Shown: piece by piece, positions 40,171-49,614 of the stretch | Layout: each line of letters opens with the position of its first letter | How positions within the stretch are numbered: position 1 is the first letter of the stretch | Position numbers and translations under genes: made by a program | The notes under the pieces: generated by a model | Databases searched by the model: none | What the model saw: only the letters and a program-made list of their open reading frames with translations | What the model was told of the DNA's origin: nothing | Assembly: GCF_003003005.1 (NCBI RefSeq) | Contig: NZ_PVTR01000001.1 | Location: 678,517 to 742,516 of the forward strand | Direction of reading: 5' to 3' | From: Mongoliibacter ruber | Lineage (GTDB): Bacteria > Bacteroidota > Bacteroidia > Cytophagales > Cyclobacteriaceae | DNA length: 64,000 bases

Positions 40171-41004
40171 ATGATACTTGCAATTACAGGTCCCACTTCC
40201 GGTATAGGTGCTGTCACCTTTCGTAAACTTACCCCACATTTTGAAAAAGTTTTGCTATTGGCCAGAAATCCCGATAAAGCCAAAGAAATGATTTCAGGTT
40301 TACCCATGGAACAGCAAGCGAAGGCTGAATATGTGCATGTCGACTTGGCATCCATGGACTCAATTATACAGAGCATCAAAACTATCCAAAGCAAAGTGAG
40401 TCATATTGATGTGTTGATCAATAATGCAGGGGGTATTTTTCACGAAAAATCGGTCACAGAAGATGGCTTTGAGCTCACCCTCTCGGCAAATCATCTTGGA
40501 CACTTTCTACTCACCAATAAGCTGATGCCTTGGTTGCTTAAGTCTCCAAATCCGAAAGTCATCAATGTCAGTTCAGAAGCTCATAAAGCTGCAAAAGTCA
40601 ATTTTGATGACTTGAGCTATCATAAAAGTAAATACAGTGCTTTTACTGCCTACGCAAATGTAAAACTCTTTAATATCTTGTTTTCAAAGTCTTTGGCAGA
40701 AAAATATGAAGCTCAGGGCTTACAGGCTTTTTCACTGCATCCAGGAGTTGTCAAAACAAACTTTGCAAGTGAAGCCGGCGGTATTTTCAAGCTCCTGTGG
40801 ATATTTGCAAAGCCTTTCATGATCACAGCAGAACAAGGTGCACAGACGAGTATTTTCTTGGGTAAAAATGAAATCTCCGCTGCCCAAAATGGCTCCTATT
40901 TCAAAAACTCAAAACCCGCCAAGACCTCCTCATCTGCCAATTCCAAAAGTATGCGTGAAAAGCTTTGGTATAATAGTGAAAGACTGCTTGAGAAATGGCT
41001 CTGA
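40171..41004 (+). CDS. Short-chain dehydrogenase/reductase (retinol-dehydrogenase-like)
   Basis: 277 aa, cytosolic NAD(P)-dependent oxidoreductase. Cofactor loop TGPTSGIG (6-13), NNAG motif (about 88), catalytic Ser (INVSSEAH, about 135), Tyr161 and Lys165 (YANVK). The sequence style (ANHLGHFLLTNKL, HPGVVKTNF) is that of the WW-oxidoreductase/retinol-dehydrogenase subgroup. A link to the retinal operon 3 kb away is tempting but unproven, since this subgroup is very broad in Bacteroidota. Confidence 0.88.
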   Translation: MILAITGPTSGIGAVTFRKLTPHFEKVLLLARNPDKAKEMISGLPMEQQAKAEYVHVDLASMDSIIQSIKTIQSKVSHIDVLINNAGGIFHEKSVTEDGFELTLSANHLGHFLLTNKLMPWLLKSPNPKVINVSSEAHKAAKVNFDDLSYHKSKYSAFTAYANVKLFNILFSKSLAEKYEAQGLQAFSLHPGVVKTNFASEAGGIFKLLWIFAKPFMITAEQGAQTSIFLGKNEISAAQNGSYFKNSKPAKTSSSANSKSMREKLWYNSERLLEKWL

Positions 41005-41023
41005 TGCTTAAAAGATTCAGAAA

Positions 41024-41707
41024 TCAATCGAAAATAAAAGCGAGAACTTTTTTCATGCCAGCTGATTGATCGGTTTTGATCTTGTTATCTTTTATGTAAG
41101 ACTTGACCTGACTATACTTGGATCCCGATATATCTTTTAAGCTGCTGTTATTCCCTTTAAATTCTTCGGACGATAAACCGCTTACTTTGTAAAATCTTGT
41201 GTCTGGCCTATATGTTTCATATTGTGGCCCGGTATATCCATCTTTCAAAGTAGTAGGCTTTATGAGATTCTTTTTATGAAGCGCCACATATTTTTCTTTC
41301 CCATCTTCATATAGAATCTCAACGATTCTTTCTTTCCCTTCCAAATAGACCATTTTGAAGAGTTTTGGGTTTTCTTCAAAAGTCTCCAACCATTCCCAAT
41401 TTTTGACCAATAATGGATCATCTTCCATTTCACCGATCTGAATGTAAACTTCGTTTTCTTCAGGGAGTATATTGACTGGTATTTCATCGTAAATTTTCCC
41501 GCCTTTCAGGGCAATCTTTGCCTTTGGAGCTTCTTCATAGAGAAAGGGAGTCCCTTTGACTCCATCGCTTTTCGGATTAAACCTAAAGGCTCTTCCCATA
41601 TCAATGTCATTCTGCTTTAAAGTAGAAATCGACTGCCCTATCAGATCACCTGAAATAAATACTACAAACAACATCCCCACTAGATTTCTCAATACCGCAC
41701 CTCTCAT
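41024..41707 (-). CDS. Secreted protein of unknown function
   Basis: 227 aa. The N-terminus has a signal peptide (RNLVGMLFVVFISGDLIGQ, cleavage likely near residue 25). The mature part contains KIALKGGKIYDEIPVNILPEE and YQ/YE-rich, beta-strand-like sequence with many Lys and Asp/Glu, and it ends in VLAFIFD. No family recognised. The gene is monocistronic and faces the SDR gene across 19 bases. Confidence 0.65.
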   Translation of the reverse strand: MRGAVLRNLVGMLFVVFISGDLIGQSISTLKQNDIDMGRAFRFNPKSDGVKGTPFLYEEAPKAKIALKGGKIYDEIPVNILPEENEVYIQIGEMEDDPLLVKNWEWLETFEENPKLFKMVYLEGKERIVEILYEDGKEKYVALHKKNLIKPTTLKDGYTGPQYETYRPDTRFYKVSGLSSEEFKGNNSSLKDISGSKYSQVKSYIKDNKIKTDQSAGMKKVLAFIFD

Positions 41708-41800
41708 GATTTCTCTTTTTTTGATTTCGTCTATAATTACAATATAAATCCGCTAAAAATAAATGAAAAGCCTCTTGGATAATATTTTTACTTTTGTGTC

Positions 41801-42697
41801 ATGAAGGAAACAATTTTATCATTGACACCCCAACATTGGAAAGATTACGAGCTGATAGATACCGGGGCATTCGAAAAACTGGAAAGATTTGGCCCATATA
41901 TCTTGAGCAGACCGGAACCACAAGCCATCTGGGATAAAAGCATGAAGGATGAGGAATGGACTGAAATGGCGCACGCACACTTTTCCAAAGAAAAAAACAA
42001 TCCTGAAAAAGGACATTGGAACGAATTGAAAAAAATTCCCCACAATTGGCATGTGCTCTATAAAAGCCCGGAAAACTTACAGATGAAGCTGAATCTAGCC
42101 ATGACTTCATTTAAGCATATCGGTCTTTTTCCAGAACAAGCTGTCAATTGGGATTACATTGCTGATACACTTGGGAAAATACCTGTCAAAAACCCTAAAG
42201 TCCTTAACCTTTTTGCATACACAGGTGCAGCTTCGGTAGCCGCCAAAGCATGTGGGGCCGATGTCACTCATCTGGATTCAGTCAAACAAGTCGTCACTTG
42301 GTCAAAACATAACATGGAATCATCTGGACTTGACGGAATCCGCTGGATAGTGGATGATGCAATGAAATTCATCAAAAGGGAAGTCAGAAGAGGCAACAAA
42401 TACCATGGCATCATCTTAGACCCACCTGCTTATGGAAGGGGTCCTGACGGTGAAAAATGGATTCTGGAGGAACAAATCAATGAAATGTTGAAAATCTGTG
42501 CGGAACTTTTAGAAGACAAACATCATTTCTTAATCCTGAACATGTACTCTCTCAGCTTCAGCTCTATCATAGCTGCCAACTTGGTCAATTCCAATTTCAA
42601 AGAGGTCAACAATGCAGAGCATGGAGAGCTTTATCTCGTTGACCGGTTTGAGAAGAAACTTCCTTTAGGAATTTTCTTTAGGTTTAGGAAAATCTAA
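41801..42697 (+). CDS. Class I SAM-dependent methyltransferase (RlmI/RlmK-like)
   Basis: 298 aa. SAM-binding motif I VLNLFAYTGAASVAAKACGA, acidic loop THLDSVKQVVTWSKHN, and LDPPAYGRGPDG, the catalytic motif IV of the Methyltrans_SAM group that includes 23S rRNA methyltransferases. The N-terminal 120 residues lack a PUA domain. rRNA as substrate is family inference. A TACTTTTG lies four bases before the ATG, so a leaderless transcript is possible. Confidence 0.85.
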   Translation: MKETILSLTPQHWKDYELIDTGAFEKLERFGPYILSRPEPQAIWDKSMKDEEWTEMAHAHFSKEKNNPEKGHWNELKKIPHNWHVLYKSPENLQMKLNLAMTSFKHIGLFPEQAVNWDYIADTLGKIPVKNPKVLNLFAYTGAASVAAKACGADVTHLDSVKQVVTWSKHNMESSGLDGIRWIVDDAMKFIKREVRRGNKYHGIILDPPAYGRGPDGEKWILEEQINEMLKICAELLEDKHHFLILNMYSLSFSSIIAANLVNSNFKEVNNAEHGELYLVDRFEKKLPLGIFFRFRKI

Positions 42698-42918
42698 TTT
42701 GTAGGTCAGCTTCACTACAAATTGGAATACAGAAATAAGGTTTGACTCTTAGTTAGGTGCATGAATCATAAGAATTTAGCACCCAACAGAAAGCACTTAA
42801 GAATACCAAAGGATCAATTCGGTTGGCATTAATGGAAATCCAGTATTAATCCAATATTGATATCATTCCTTAATTCCAGATAAAATATATCCCCAAACAG
42901 CATTTCACCCATAATTTC

Positions 42919-44100
42919 ATGAATAACAGGCAACTATTTCTCAACCACTTGGCACAGACTACTGACTTTCCTTTGTTGATAGAAATAGAAAAAGCTGAAG
43001 GAGTCTATATGTATGGCCCTGATGGCAAGACTTATTTGGATTTGATATCAGGTATTGGTGTAAGTAATGTGGGGCACAGGCACCCAAAAGTACTTCAAGC
43101 CATACACGAACAACTGGATAAGTACCTGCATCTGATGGTATATGGAGAATATGTTCAAAGTCCACAAACACTGTTGGCGCAGGCCTTGTGCGACACACTT
43201 CCGGAGCACTTGAACAATGTCTACTTGGTCAATTCAGGCAGTGAGGCCGTTGAAGGAGCTTTAAAACTCGCAAAGCGCTTTACCAATAGACGCGAAATCA
43301 TCAGCTGTGTCGATGCCTACCACGGTTCTTCTCATGGAGCCCTATCAGTGGGTGGCAATGAGATTTTCAAAAGAGCCTATAGACCTCTTTTGCCAGGGAT
43401 GAAAAATGTAGTCTATGGGAGTTTTTATCAGTTGGAAGAAATCACAGAACAAACCGCTGCCGTCATCATTGAAACAATTCAAGGAGAAGCGGGGATTAAA
43501 GTAGCCTGTCAGGAATACTTCAAAGCCCTGAGGAAAAAATGTAACGAAACCGGCACTCTTTTAATCCTAGACGAAATCCAAGCGGGATTTGGGCGTACCG
43601 GGAAATTTTGGGCATTTGAGCATTTTGGCATCGCCCCAGACATCTTAGTATGCGCAAAAGGTATGGGAGGTGGTATGCCAATAGGGGCATTTATCGCCAA
43701 CAAAGAGGTAATGGCTGCATTCAAGAACAATCCCCTTCTAGGCCATATCACTACTTTTGGTGGCCATCCTGTATCATCTGCGGCCTCATTGGCCACAATT
43801 AAGATTATCCATGAAGAAGGTTTGATGGATACGGTAGAAAGCAAAGCCCAATTGTTTAGAAAGCTCCTGGTTCATCCAAAGATAAAAAACATCCGAAATA
43901 AAGGTTTGATGATGGCAGTGGAGTTTGAATCATTTGAGGTACTGAAACCTATCATAGATAGGGCTATAGAAAGCGGCGTCATTACTGACTGGTTTTTATT
44001 TTGCGACGATGCGATGAGAATTGCTCCTCCTTTGGTAATAACAGAAGAAGAAATCAGAAAAGCTTGTCAAACCATATTGAAAGCCATTGAGGAGAGCTAA
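42919..44100 (+). CDS. Class III PLP-dependent aminotransferase (acetylornithine/GABA type)
   Basis: 393 aa. PLP lysine Lys247 in CAKGMGGGMPIGAF; LILDEIQAGFGRTGKFWAFEH carries the Asp that contacts the pyridine ring; NSGSEAVEGALKLA is the phosphate-binding region. It is closest in style to acetylornithine and 4-aminobutyrate aminotransferases, but no arginine or GABA pathway genes are adjacent, so the substrate is open. Its last four bases (CTAA) are shared with the converging gene. Confidence 0.88.
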   Translation: MNNRQLFLNHLAQTTDFPLLIEIEKAEGVYMYGPDGKTYLDLISGIGVSNVGHRHPKVLQAIHEQLDKYLHLMVYGEYVQSPQTLLAQALCDTLPEHLNNVYLVNSGSEAVEGALKLAKRFTNRREIISCVDAYHGSSHGALSVGGNEIFKRAYRPLLPGMKNVVYGSFYQLEEITEQTAAVIIETIQGEAGIKVACQEYFKALRKKCNETGTLLILDEIQAGFGRTGKFWAFEHFGIAPDILVCAKGMGGGMPIGAFIANKEVMAAFKNNPLLGHITTFGGHPVSSAASLATIKIIHEEGLMDTVESKAQLFRKLLVHPKIKNIRNKGLMMAVEFESFEVLKPIIDRAIESGVITDWFLFCDDAMRIAPPLVITEEEIRKACQTILKAIEES

Positions 44101-44846
44101 TCATAACTGGGGCTTTGGTGGAAATTGATATCTCCAAATCCTCCCAGTTTGGCGGCTGTATCTGCCATTTGATCTTCGATAAATCTAGGTCTTGGGGAAG
44201 GAGATACATTTGCCGCACTTTCAAATTGTTGTAAAAAACTTCTGTCAGTACTTAGGTAATTTTCCGTCAGATGGTCAGATGTATTGGCTATTGACCCTAT
44301 CAGTTGTTTTCCCAGAATCACTACCAACACATTTACCACAGTAAAAATAACAGTGGAATTGTGAGGGAAATCTGAAAATTTGATTTTCTTCGATACATTC
44401 AATTTCATCAATTGGGCATGAACGATATATGCCCTGTCCGTTTGCCCTAGGATACCTCCAAATGTTCGGGGAATGCTGGAATTCTCTTTTTTCAGGTAGT
44501 TGGTGATGGCTACTAGTGTATTTCTCAACTCTTCATCAGCTCCAGGCATCAGAGCAAGCTCCTCAAGTTTCACCAGGTTTTCTGCCGCAGAAGAATAAAA
44601 CTTAACCAATTTATCATAAGCAGGCTTGGCAATAAAGTCCATGAAACCTAGGTATTTTTTCACCGATCCATATGAAGAAGCTGTTTGAGAGTGAATGGTA
44701 TCCTCAAATTTGCCTATTTCCCTCCTTACTTCTCGAAGAACATTACATTCAGGCATTATTCCTTTCGGTTCTGCTGCTTGCCCATTATCTGTGAAATGTG
44801 GGTGTAAAACTGCAGCTTCTTGTGGTATTTTTCTTCGAATAGCCAT
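44097..44846 (-). CDS. Unknown protein with one membrane segment
   Basis: 249 aa from the ATG at 44846 (a TTG two codons earlier is possible). Residues about 160-182 (HNSTVIFTVVNVLVVILGKQ) form one membrane helix. The preceding 150 residues look helical, and the C-terminal tail (SPSPRPRFIEDQMADTAAKL) looks soluble and disordered. No family recognised. It is an orphan, probably monocistronic gene. Confidence 0.6.
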   Translation of the reverse strand: MAIRRKIPQEAAVLHPHFTDNGQAAEPKGIMPECNVLREVRREIGKFEDTIHSQTASSYGSVKKYLGFMDFIAKPAYDKLVKFYSSAAENLVKLEELALMPGADEELRNTLVAITNYLKKENSSIPRTFGGILGQTDRAYIVHAQLMKLNVSKKIKFSDFPHNSTVIFTVVNVLVVILGKQLIGSIANTSDHLTENYLSTDRSFLQQFESAANVSPSPRPRFIEDQMADTAAKLGGFGDINFHQSPSYD

Positions 44847-45078
44847 AACCAATTGATTTTTAAAAATTTACACTGATTTAAATTACTGTAATCTGAGAAA
44901 AAATCAAAAAATATTTCTAGAAAACTACTCATAATCAAACAAAAAAAATACATTAATGGATATTATCGAAATTTTAAGTTTATGTTTTTTTGTAAATACT
45001 TACATAAAATTCTTTAAATCTAGCTGAAGCAAACCGTAAATTCTCTTAAATTGATAGACGAAATCCAAAATCTTAAAT

Positions 45079-47475
45079 ATGAAAAAACTAATTTTCTTTC
45101 TGGTTATCCTATTTTTTCTTTTTTTCACAGGTTATCAGGTTGTTAAATATCAATTCGGCCCAAAATACTCAGGAGAAATTACACTGACGGGCTTAAATTC
45201 AGAAACGGAAGTTTATTTTGATGATTATGGAATACCGCATATCTACGCTGGATCAGCTGAAGATGCCTACCAGACTTTAGGATATGTTCATGCCCAAGAC
45301 AGACTTTTCCAAATGGAAATGATGCGCAGGGTAGGTACAGGGACACTTGCCGAATTGTTGGGTGAAGACCTGCTGGATGTAGATAAATTTTTTCGGACCT
45401 TAGGAATTCCAAAACATGCCCAGTGGAGTGCAGATGAATGGGAGAAAACAGGTCCTTCTGAGATTAAAATTGCCGTCAATGCTTACATTGCAGGAGTCAA
45501 TACTTTTATAAAAGAAGGCAAGTTACCTTTAGAATACACGCTTCTTGGAAACACACCAAGACCTTATACCATTGAAGACATGCATGGTATTATTGGCTAT
45601 ATGTCATTTACCTTCGCAATGGCCATGAAAACAGATCCTTTGGTCACTAAAGTAGCCAGAGACTTAGGTCCAGATTATTTAAATGTGCTTTCTGTACACA
45701 CTTTGCCCGAGCACCATGTGATCCCCAACCAAAATAAAAAGAGCGGTAAGGAAGATGGTAAGAATTTAGATAAATCTTCCTTACAAAAGCTTTTGAACAA
45801 TTTGCCCGTTCCATTGATTGAAGGAAGCAATTCATGGGTAATTGGGCCAAACAGAACAGCCTCCGGAGAAGTATTATTCCTTAATGATACCCATATAGGA
45901 TTTGCCCAGCCATCAGTATGGTATGAGGCCCATTTAGAATATCCCGATTTCAGTTATTATGGCAATCACCTGGCAGGAATACCATTTGGCCTTGTAGGGC
46001 ACACCCGTCAGCACAGTATGGGGTTGACGATGTTTGAAAATGATGACCAAGATTTTTTCGAAGAAAAACTAAACCCGGACAACCCCAATGAAACTGTATA
46101 TGGTAAAGAGTTTAGGCCTATTATATCAAGAATTGAAGAAATTCCTGTCAAAGGACAAGATCCTGTAAGTTTTGAAATCAAGGAATCAGTTCATGGTCCA
46201 ATCATGAATGAAGTCTTACCCGAAATCGGTAAGGTCACTTCCAACCCAGTAGCTTCATGGTGGGTGTATGTTCTGGAACCGACCAAAGCATTGGAAGCTA
46301 CTTGGAGAATGTCCAGGAGCAAAGACATTAAAGAATTTGAAGAAGGAGCCAAGCTGATTCATGCCCCTGGTCTAAATGTTATGTATGGAGACAAAGCAGG
46401 AAATATAGCTTGGTGGGCAACAGCAAAGTTGCCCATAAGGCCAGAGCATGTTAATTCTAAAATATTTCTGGATGGAAGTAACCCTGAAGATGAACCACAA
46501 GGATGGATGCCATTTGAAGAAAACCCCATGAGCATCAATCCACCGGAGGGTTTTGTCGCTACGGCCAACAATCAGCCTGATACGTTGATCAACGGAACCT
46601 TTTTCCCAGGCTATTATTATCCGGGAGATCGGTGGAATAGAATTGCACAAACCATCATTTCCAGAACAGATTGGGATCAGAATAATATTAAGGATCTACA
46701 ACTTGAAGTTGTCAATGAAACCCATTCTTCCTTAGCCACAATTATGGCTGACAATGTGTTTTTAAAGGATTTTGAAAATCACAAAGAAATAATGGCTCTT
46801 CTTGCTACTTGGAAAGGAAATCATGACCTAGATAGCAGAGCACCTACCATATATTACAAATGGCTCTACCATACGCTTCACGCTATGATGGCAGATGAAT
46901 TGGGAGAAGAATGGTTTGACAATTTCCTAGAGACCTTTTTATACATCAGAAGTGTATCCAAACTGATAAAGACTGAAAATTCTCCTTGGTGGAATAATAT
47001 CAACACTCCTGAGATTGAAAGTAGGTCAAAAATACTTACAGATGCATTTAATAAAACTATGGCTGAGCTCAGTGAGCAGCTTGGTGATGACAAGAAAAAA
47101 TGGGTATGGGAAAAAGCTGTTGTACTAGAACACCCACATCCACTTGGAGCTAAGCAACCACTCGATAAAATCTTCAATGTCAAAGCACCTGCAGTTCCTG
47201 CAAATGAAGAATCCGTGAACAAATTGGCTTTCAAACTTAATCCTGATGGCATTTATCACGTCAAATCGGGTCCAGCAATGCGCATTATTCTTGACTTTGC
47301 CAATGTAGAAGCATCGGAATCAATATTACCTACGGGACAAAGTGGCAATTTATTCTCTCCATGGTATTCAGATCAAGCGGAGATGTTTGCTAAAGGTCAA
47401 TATAGGCCACAATTGATGAATGAAAACCAGATCAAAAGCAACTCCAAAAAGAAAATAGTCTTTAAAAAGGATTAG
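45079..47475 (+). CDS. Penicillin acylase-family Ntn hydrolase
   Basis: 798 aa. An N-terminal hydrophobic segment (LIFFLVILFFLFFTGYQVV) exports or anchors it. The family alpha-chain features (IPHIYAGSAEDAYQTLGYVHAQ; DRLFQMEMMRR) are followed by the autocleavage site EG-SNSWVIGPN. Ser250 would become the N-terminal nucleophile of the beta chain. Related enzymes hydrolyse amides such as penicillin G, cephalosporin side chains or acyl-homoserine lactones. The true substrate cannot be told from the sequence. Monocistronic. Confidence 0.92.
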   Translation: MKKLIFFLVILFFLFFTGYQVVKYQFGPKYSGEITLTGLNSETEVYFDDYGIPHIYAGSAEDAYQTLGYVHAQDRLFQMEMMRRVGTGTLAELLGEDLLDVDKFFRTLGIPKHAQWSADEWEKTGPSEIKIAVNAYIAGVNTFIKEGKLPLEYTLLGNTPRPYTIEDMHGIIGYMSFTFAMAMKTDPLVTKVARDLGPDYLNVLSVHTLPEHHVIPNQNKKSGKEDGKNLDKSSLQKLLNNLPVPLIEGSNSWVIGPNRTASGEVLFLNDTHIGFAQPSVWYEAHLEYPDFSYYGNHLAGIPFGLVGHTRQHSMGLTMFENDDQDFFEEKLNPDNPNETVYGKEFRPIISRIEEIPVKGQDPVSFEIKESVHGPIMNEVLPEIGKVTSNPVASWWVYVLEPTKALEATWRMSRSKDIKEFEEGAKLIHAPGLNVMYGDKAGNIAWWATAKLPIRPEHVNSKIFLDGSNPEDEPQGWMPFEENPMSINPPEGFVATANNQPDTLINGTFFPGYYYPGDRWNRIAQTIISRTDWDQNNIKDLQLEVVNETHSSLATIMADNVFLKDFENHKEIMALLATWKGNHDLDSRAPTIYYKWLYHTLHAMMADELGEEWFDNFLETFLYIRSVSKLIKTENSPWWNNINTPEIESRSKILTDAFNKTMAELSEQLGDDKKKWVWEKAVVLEHPHPLGAKQPLDKIFNVKAPAVPANEESVNKLAFKLNPDGIYHVKSGPAMRIILDFANVEASESILPTGQSGNLFSPWYSDQAEMFAKGQYRPQLMNENQIKSNSKKKIVFKKD

Positions 47476-47833
47476 GTCTTTTAGAAACACTGAAATTTAT
47501 TAAAAAACAGCTTCGAAGACCTCTGGAATTCAAGGAGTGTGTAAAAATCGTTATGACTTCTAGACTTTATAACATCAATTATTTCGGTGATTATAGAATT
47601 TTATGATTATCCGCAATCATGCCATTCATCAATTAAACAAAGGTTTCTTTGAGCAAACTGAAACTCATTGATATTTGTGGATATTGAACCAAAGTTACCA
47701 CTAATACCACAATTTGAGTTTAGGGGTATCAAGCCGATAATCATACAGAATTTTTAAAAAATTCTAAATATAAATTCCAAAAAGAAACCTTAAGGATGAT
47801 TTCAAGCTTATTATTTTGAAAACAAACAAAAAG
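47476..47833. other. Intergenic region with the second copy of the degenerate repeat
   Basis: 358 bases without a gene. Bases 47614-47742 resemble 28913-29068. An in-frame TTG at 47816 could extend msrB by six residues. No other feature was seen. Confidence 0.5.
47614..47742. repeat. Degenerate dispersed repeat, copy B
   Basis: CAATCATGCCATTCATCAAT (first 20 bases differ from copy A at three positions), then GATATTTGTGGATATTG and GGGGTATCAAGCCG in the same order as in 28913-29068. It is shorter than copy A by about 25 bases. Same orientation, 18.7 kb apart. Confidence 0.5.
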
Positions 47834-48241
47834 ATGTCCGATAAAAAATACCCCATAGAAAAACAAGAAGAAGACTGGAGACAAGAGTTGGATCCTGATA
47901 GTTACCATGTTTTAAGAGAAAAGGGGACAGAAAGGCCATTTACTGGTAAGTACTATCTCAACAAGGATACAGGGATTTATGAATGTAAGGCCTGTAACAA
48001 TGAAATTTTCCATTCCTCCAGCAAATACGACAGTGGTTGCGGCTGGCCGTCATTCACCAAACCGGTTCATCCAGATGCTATTGAAGTCAAAATGGACTAC
48101 TCACATTTCATGATTCGAGAAGAAATACTCTGTGCCAAGTGTGGCAGCCATCTAGGGCATCGCTTCCCTGACGGTCCTAAAGATCAGGGAGGTATCCGTT
48201 ATTGTATCAATTCGGTGAGTTTGGATTTTAAGGAGAAATAA
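47834..48241 (+). CDS. msrB: Peptide-methionine (R)-S-oxide reductase
   Basis: 135 aa from ATG 47834. It reduces R-methionine sulfoxide in proteins. Zinc cysteines are paired: Cys51/Cys54 (YECKAC) and the CAKC pair near 97-100. The catalytic Cys124 is in RYCINSVSLDF. CGWPSF and GHRFPDGP are family blocks. No signal peptide, so it acts in the cytosol, unlike the secreted msrA at 54111. Confidence 0.95.
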   Translation: MSDKKYPIEKQEEDWRQELDPDSYHVLREKGTERPFTGKYYLNKDTGIYECKACNNEIFHSSSKYDSGCGWPSFTKPVHPDAIEVKMDYSHFMIREEILCAKCGSHLGHRFPDGPKDQGGIRYCINSVSLDFKEK

Positions 48242-48463
48242 AGTTTAGCGGGTGATTTCACCTATGAAAATTGTGTAATTGGACTTTTGAGTTAATGGTT
48301 AATTGTGGACTTGCTGCCATAGGAAGGATTGATTAACTGTTGGCTGGTCCATATCGGCGTCTTAGCATGAAATAAATTGCCATCAACCACAAAATAGTTT
48401 TAACTCTAGGCATTCTTTTTTAATTTTCCTTCATTCAAGCACCAAAGAAAACTTTTAAAACAT

Positions 48464-49588
48464 ATGTCTTATCTAAAAAACATCACCTCTCCTACCCTTT
48501 TGTTGAATGAGCAAATTTGCCGTAAAAACATTGAATCCATGGCTGCAAAAGCTCACAGACAGGGAAAAGAGCTCGTACCGCATTTCAAAACTGCACAATC
48601 TCATAAGGTAGGCGAATGGACAAAAGAATATGGCATCAGACAGATCACAGTTTCTTCCATAAAAATGGCCGAATATTTTTGCAATAATGGGTGGGAAAAT
48701 ATACACATCGCATTCCCTTTTAATCCATTGGAAGTACATAAGTTGAATGCCTTGGCAGCTTCTCAAAGCATTTCTGTGCAATTAATCAACGAAGCTGTCA
48801 CCGAAACGCTTGCCACAAACCTAAGCTCCACAGTCGGCTTTTTTATAGAAATCGATGCAGGATACGGACGTACTGGGGTAGAGGTGAGTGATTTTGGTTT
48901 GATAGAATCAATTCTAAGAATTGCCAATAAATCAGATAAACTCCAGTTCAAAGGCTTTTATATTCATCCCGGCCATACTTATTACACCGAAGACAAACAT
49001 AAAATCTACGATGAGAGCATCTCAGCTCTTAGCATGCTCAAAACCAAATACAGTACCGAATATCCTAACCTTAAAACCAGAGTTGGCGATACTCCAGGTT
49101 GTGCCGCAGTCGATGATTTTGGCGATGTAGATCAGATTGGACCTGGAAATTTTGTGTTCTATGACATGATGCAAGTCAATCTGGGTTCCTGTAAAATAGA
49201 TGAAGTGGCAGTGGCATTAGCAGTTCCTGTGGTAGACATCAAAAAAGACAAAAAAGAAATCCTTATCCATGGCGGAGGAGTTCACCTCGCCAAAGATGTT
49301 TTACTGGAGCCTGATGGTAGTAAAAATTTCGGAGAAATCGTTTTTCTTGATGAAAATGGTTGGGTCATTCCTTTACAGAGATCCTATGTCAAAAGCATAT
49401 CCCAAGAGCATGGTTTGATCAAGGCTTCTGATGAGTTATTGTCAAAAGTAAAAGTGGGTGACCTTTTGGGAATTCTTCCCATACACAGCTGTATGACTGC
49501 CGATTGTATGAAAAGATACATGTCCTTGGATGGTAATTGGGTGGATCACACAGAAAGTGGAACATCCAACCTTTATGACAAAATTTGA
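48464..49588 (+). CDS. D-threonine aldolase/D-serine dehydratase-like PLP enzyme
   Basis: 374 aa, fold type III (alanine racemase N-domain) PLP enzyme. PLP lysine Lys42 in PHFKTAQSH. The C-terminal metal site His341-x-Cys343 in PIHSCMTAD is the DSD1/D-threonine-aldolase signature. IEIDAGYGRTGV and IHPGHTYY are other family blocks. Likely reaction: cleavage or dehydration of a beta-hydroxy D-amino acid. It has no functional neighbours. Confidence 0.88.
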   Translation: MSYLKNITSPTLLLNEQICRKNIESMAAKAHRQGKELVPHFKTAQSHKVGEWTKEYGIRQITVSSIKMAEYFCNNGWENIHIAFPFNPLEVHKLNALAASQSISVQLINEAVTETLATNLSSTVGFFIEIDAGYGRTGVEVSDFGLIESILRIANKSDKLQFKGFYIHPGHTYYTEDKHKIYDESISALSMLKTKYSTEYPNLKTRVGDTPGCAAVDDFGDVDQIGPGNFVFYDMMQVNLGSCKIDEVAVALAVPVVDIKKDKKEILIHGGGVHLAKDVLLEPDGSKNFGEIVFLDENGWVIPLQRSYVKSISQEHGLIKASDELLSKVKVGDLLGILPIHSCMTADCMKRYMSLDGNWVDHTESGTSNLYDKI

Positions 49589-49614
49589 CCTACACCTTGT
49601 AAAACCTTCATGCT

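Noticed and set aside
40171-41004. SDR as a dedicated retinal-modifying enzyme of the rhodopsin operon
   Set aside because: It lies 2.6 kb away beyond oppositely oriented genes, and this SDR subgroup is widespread and of mixed function.
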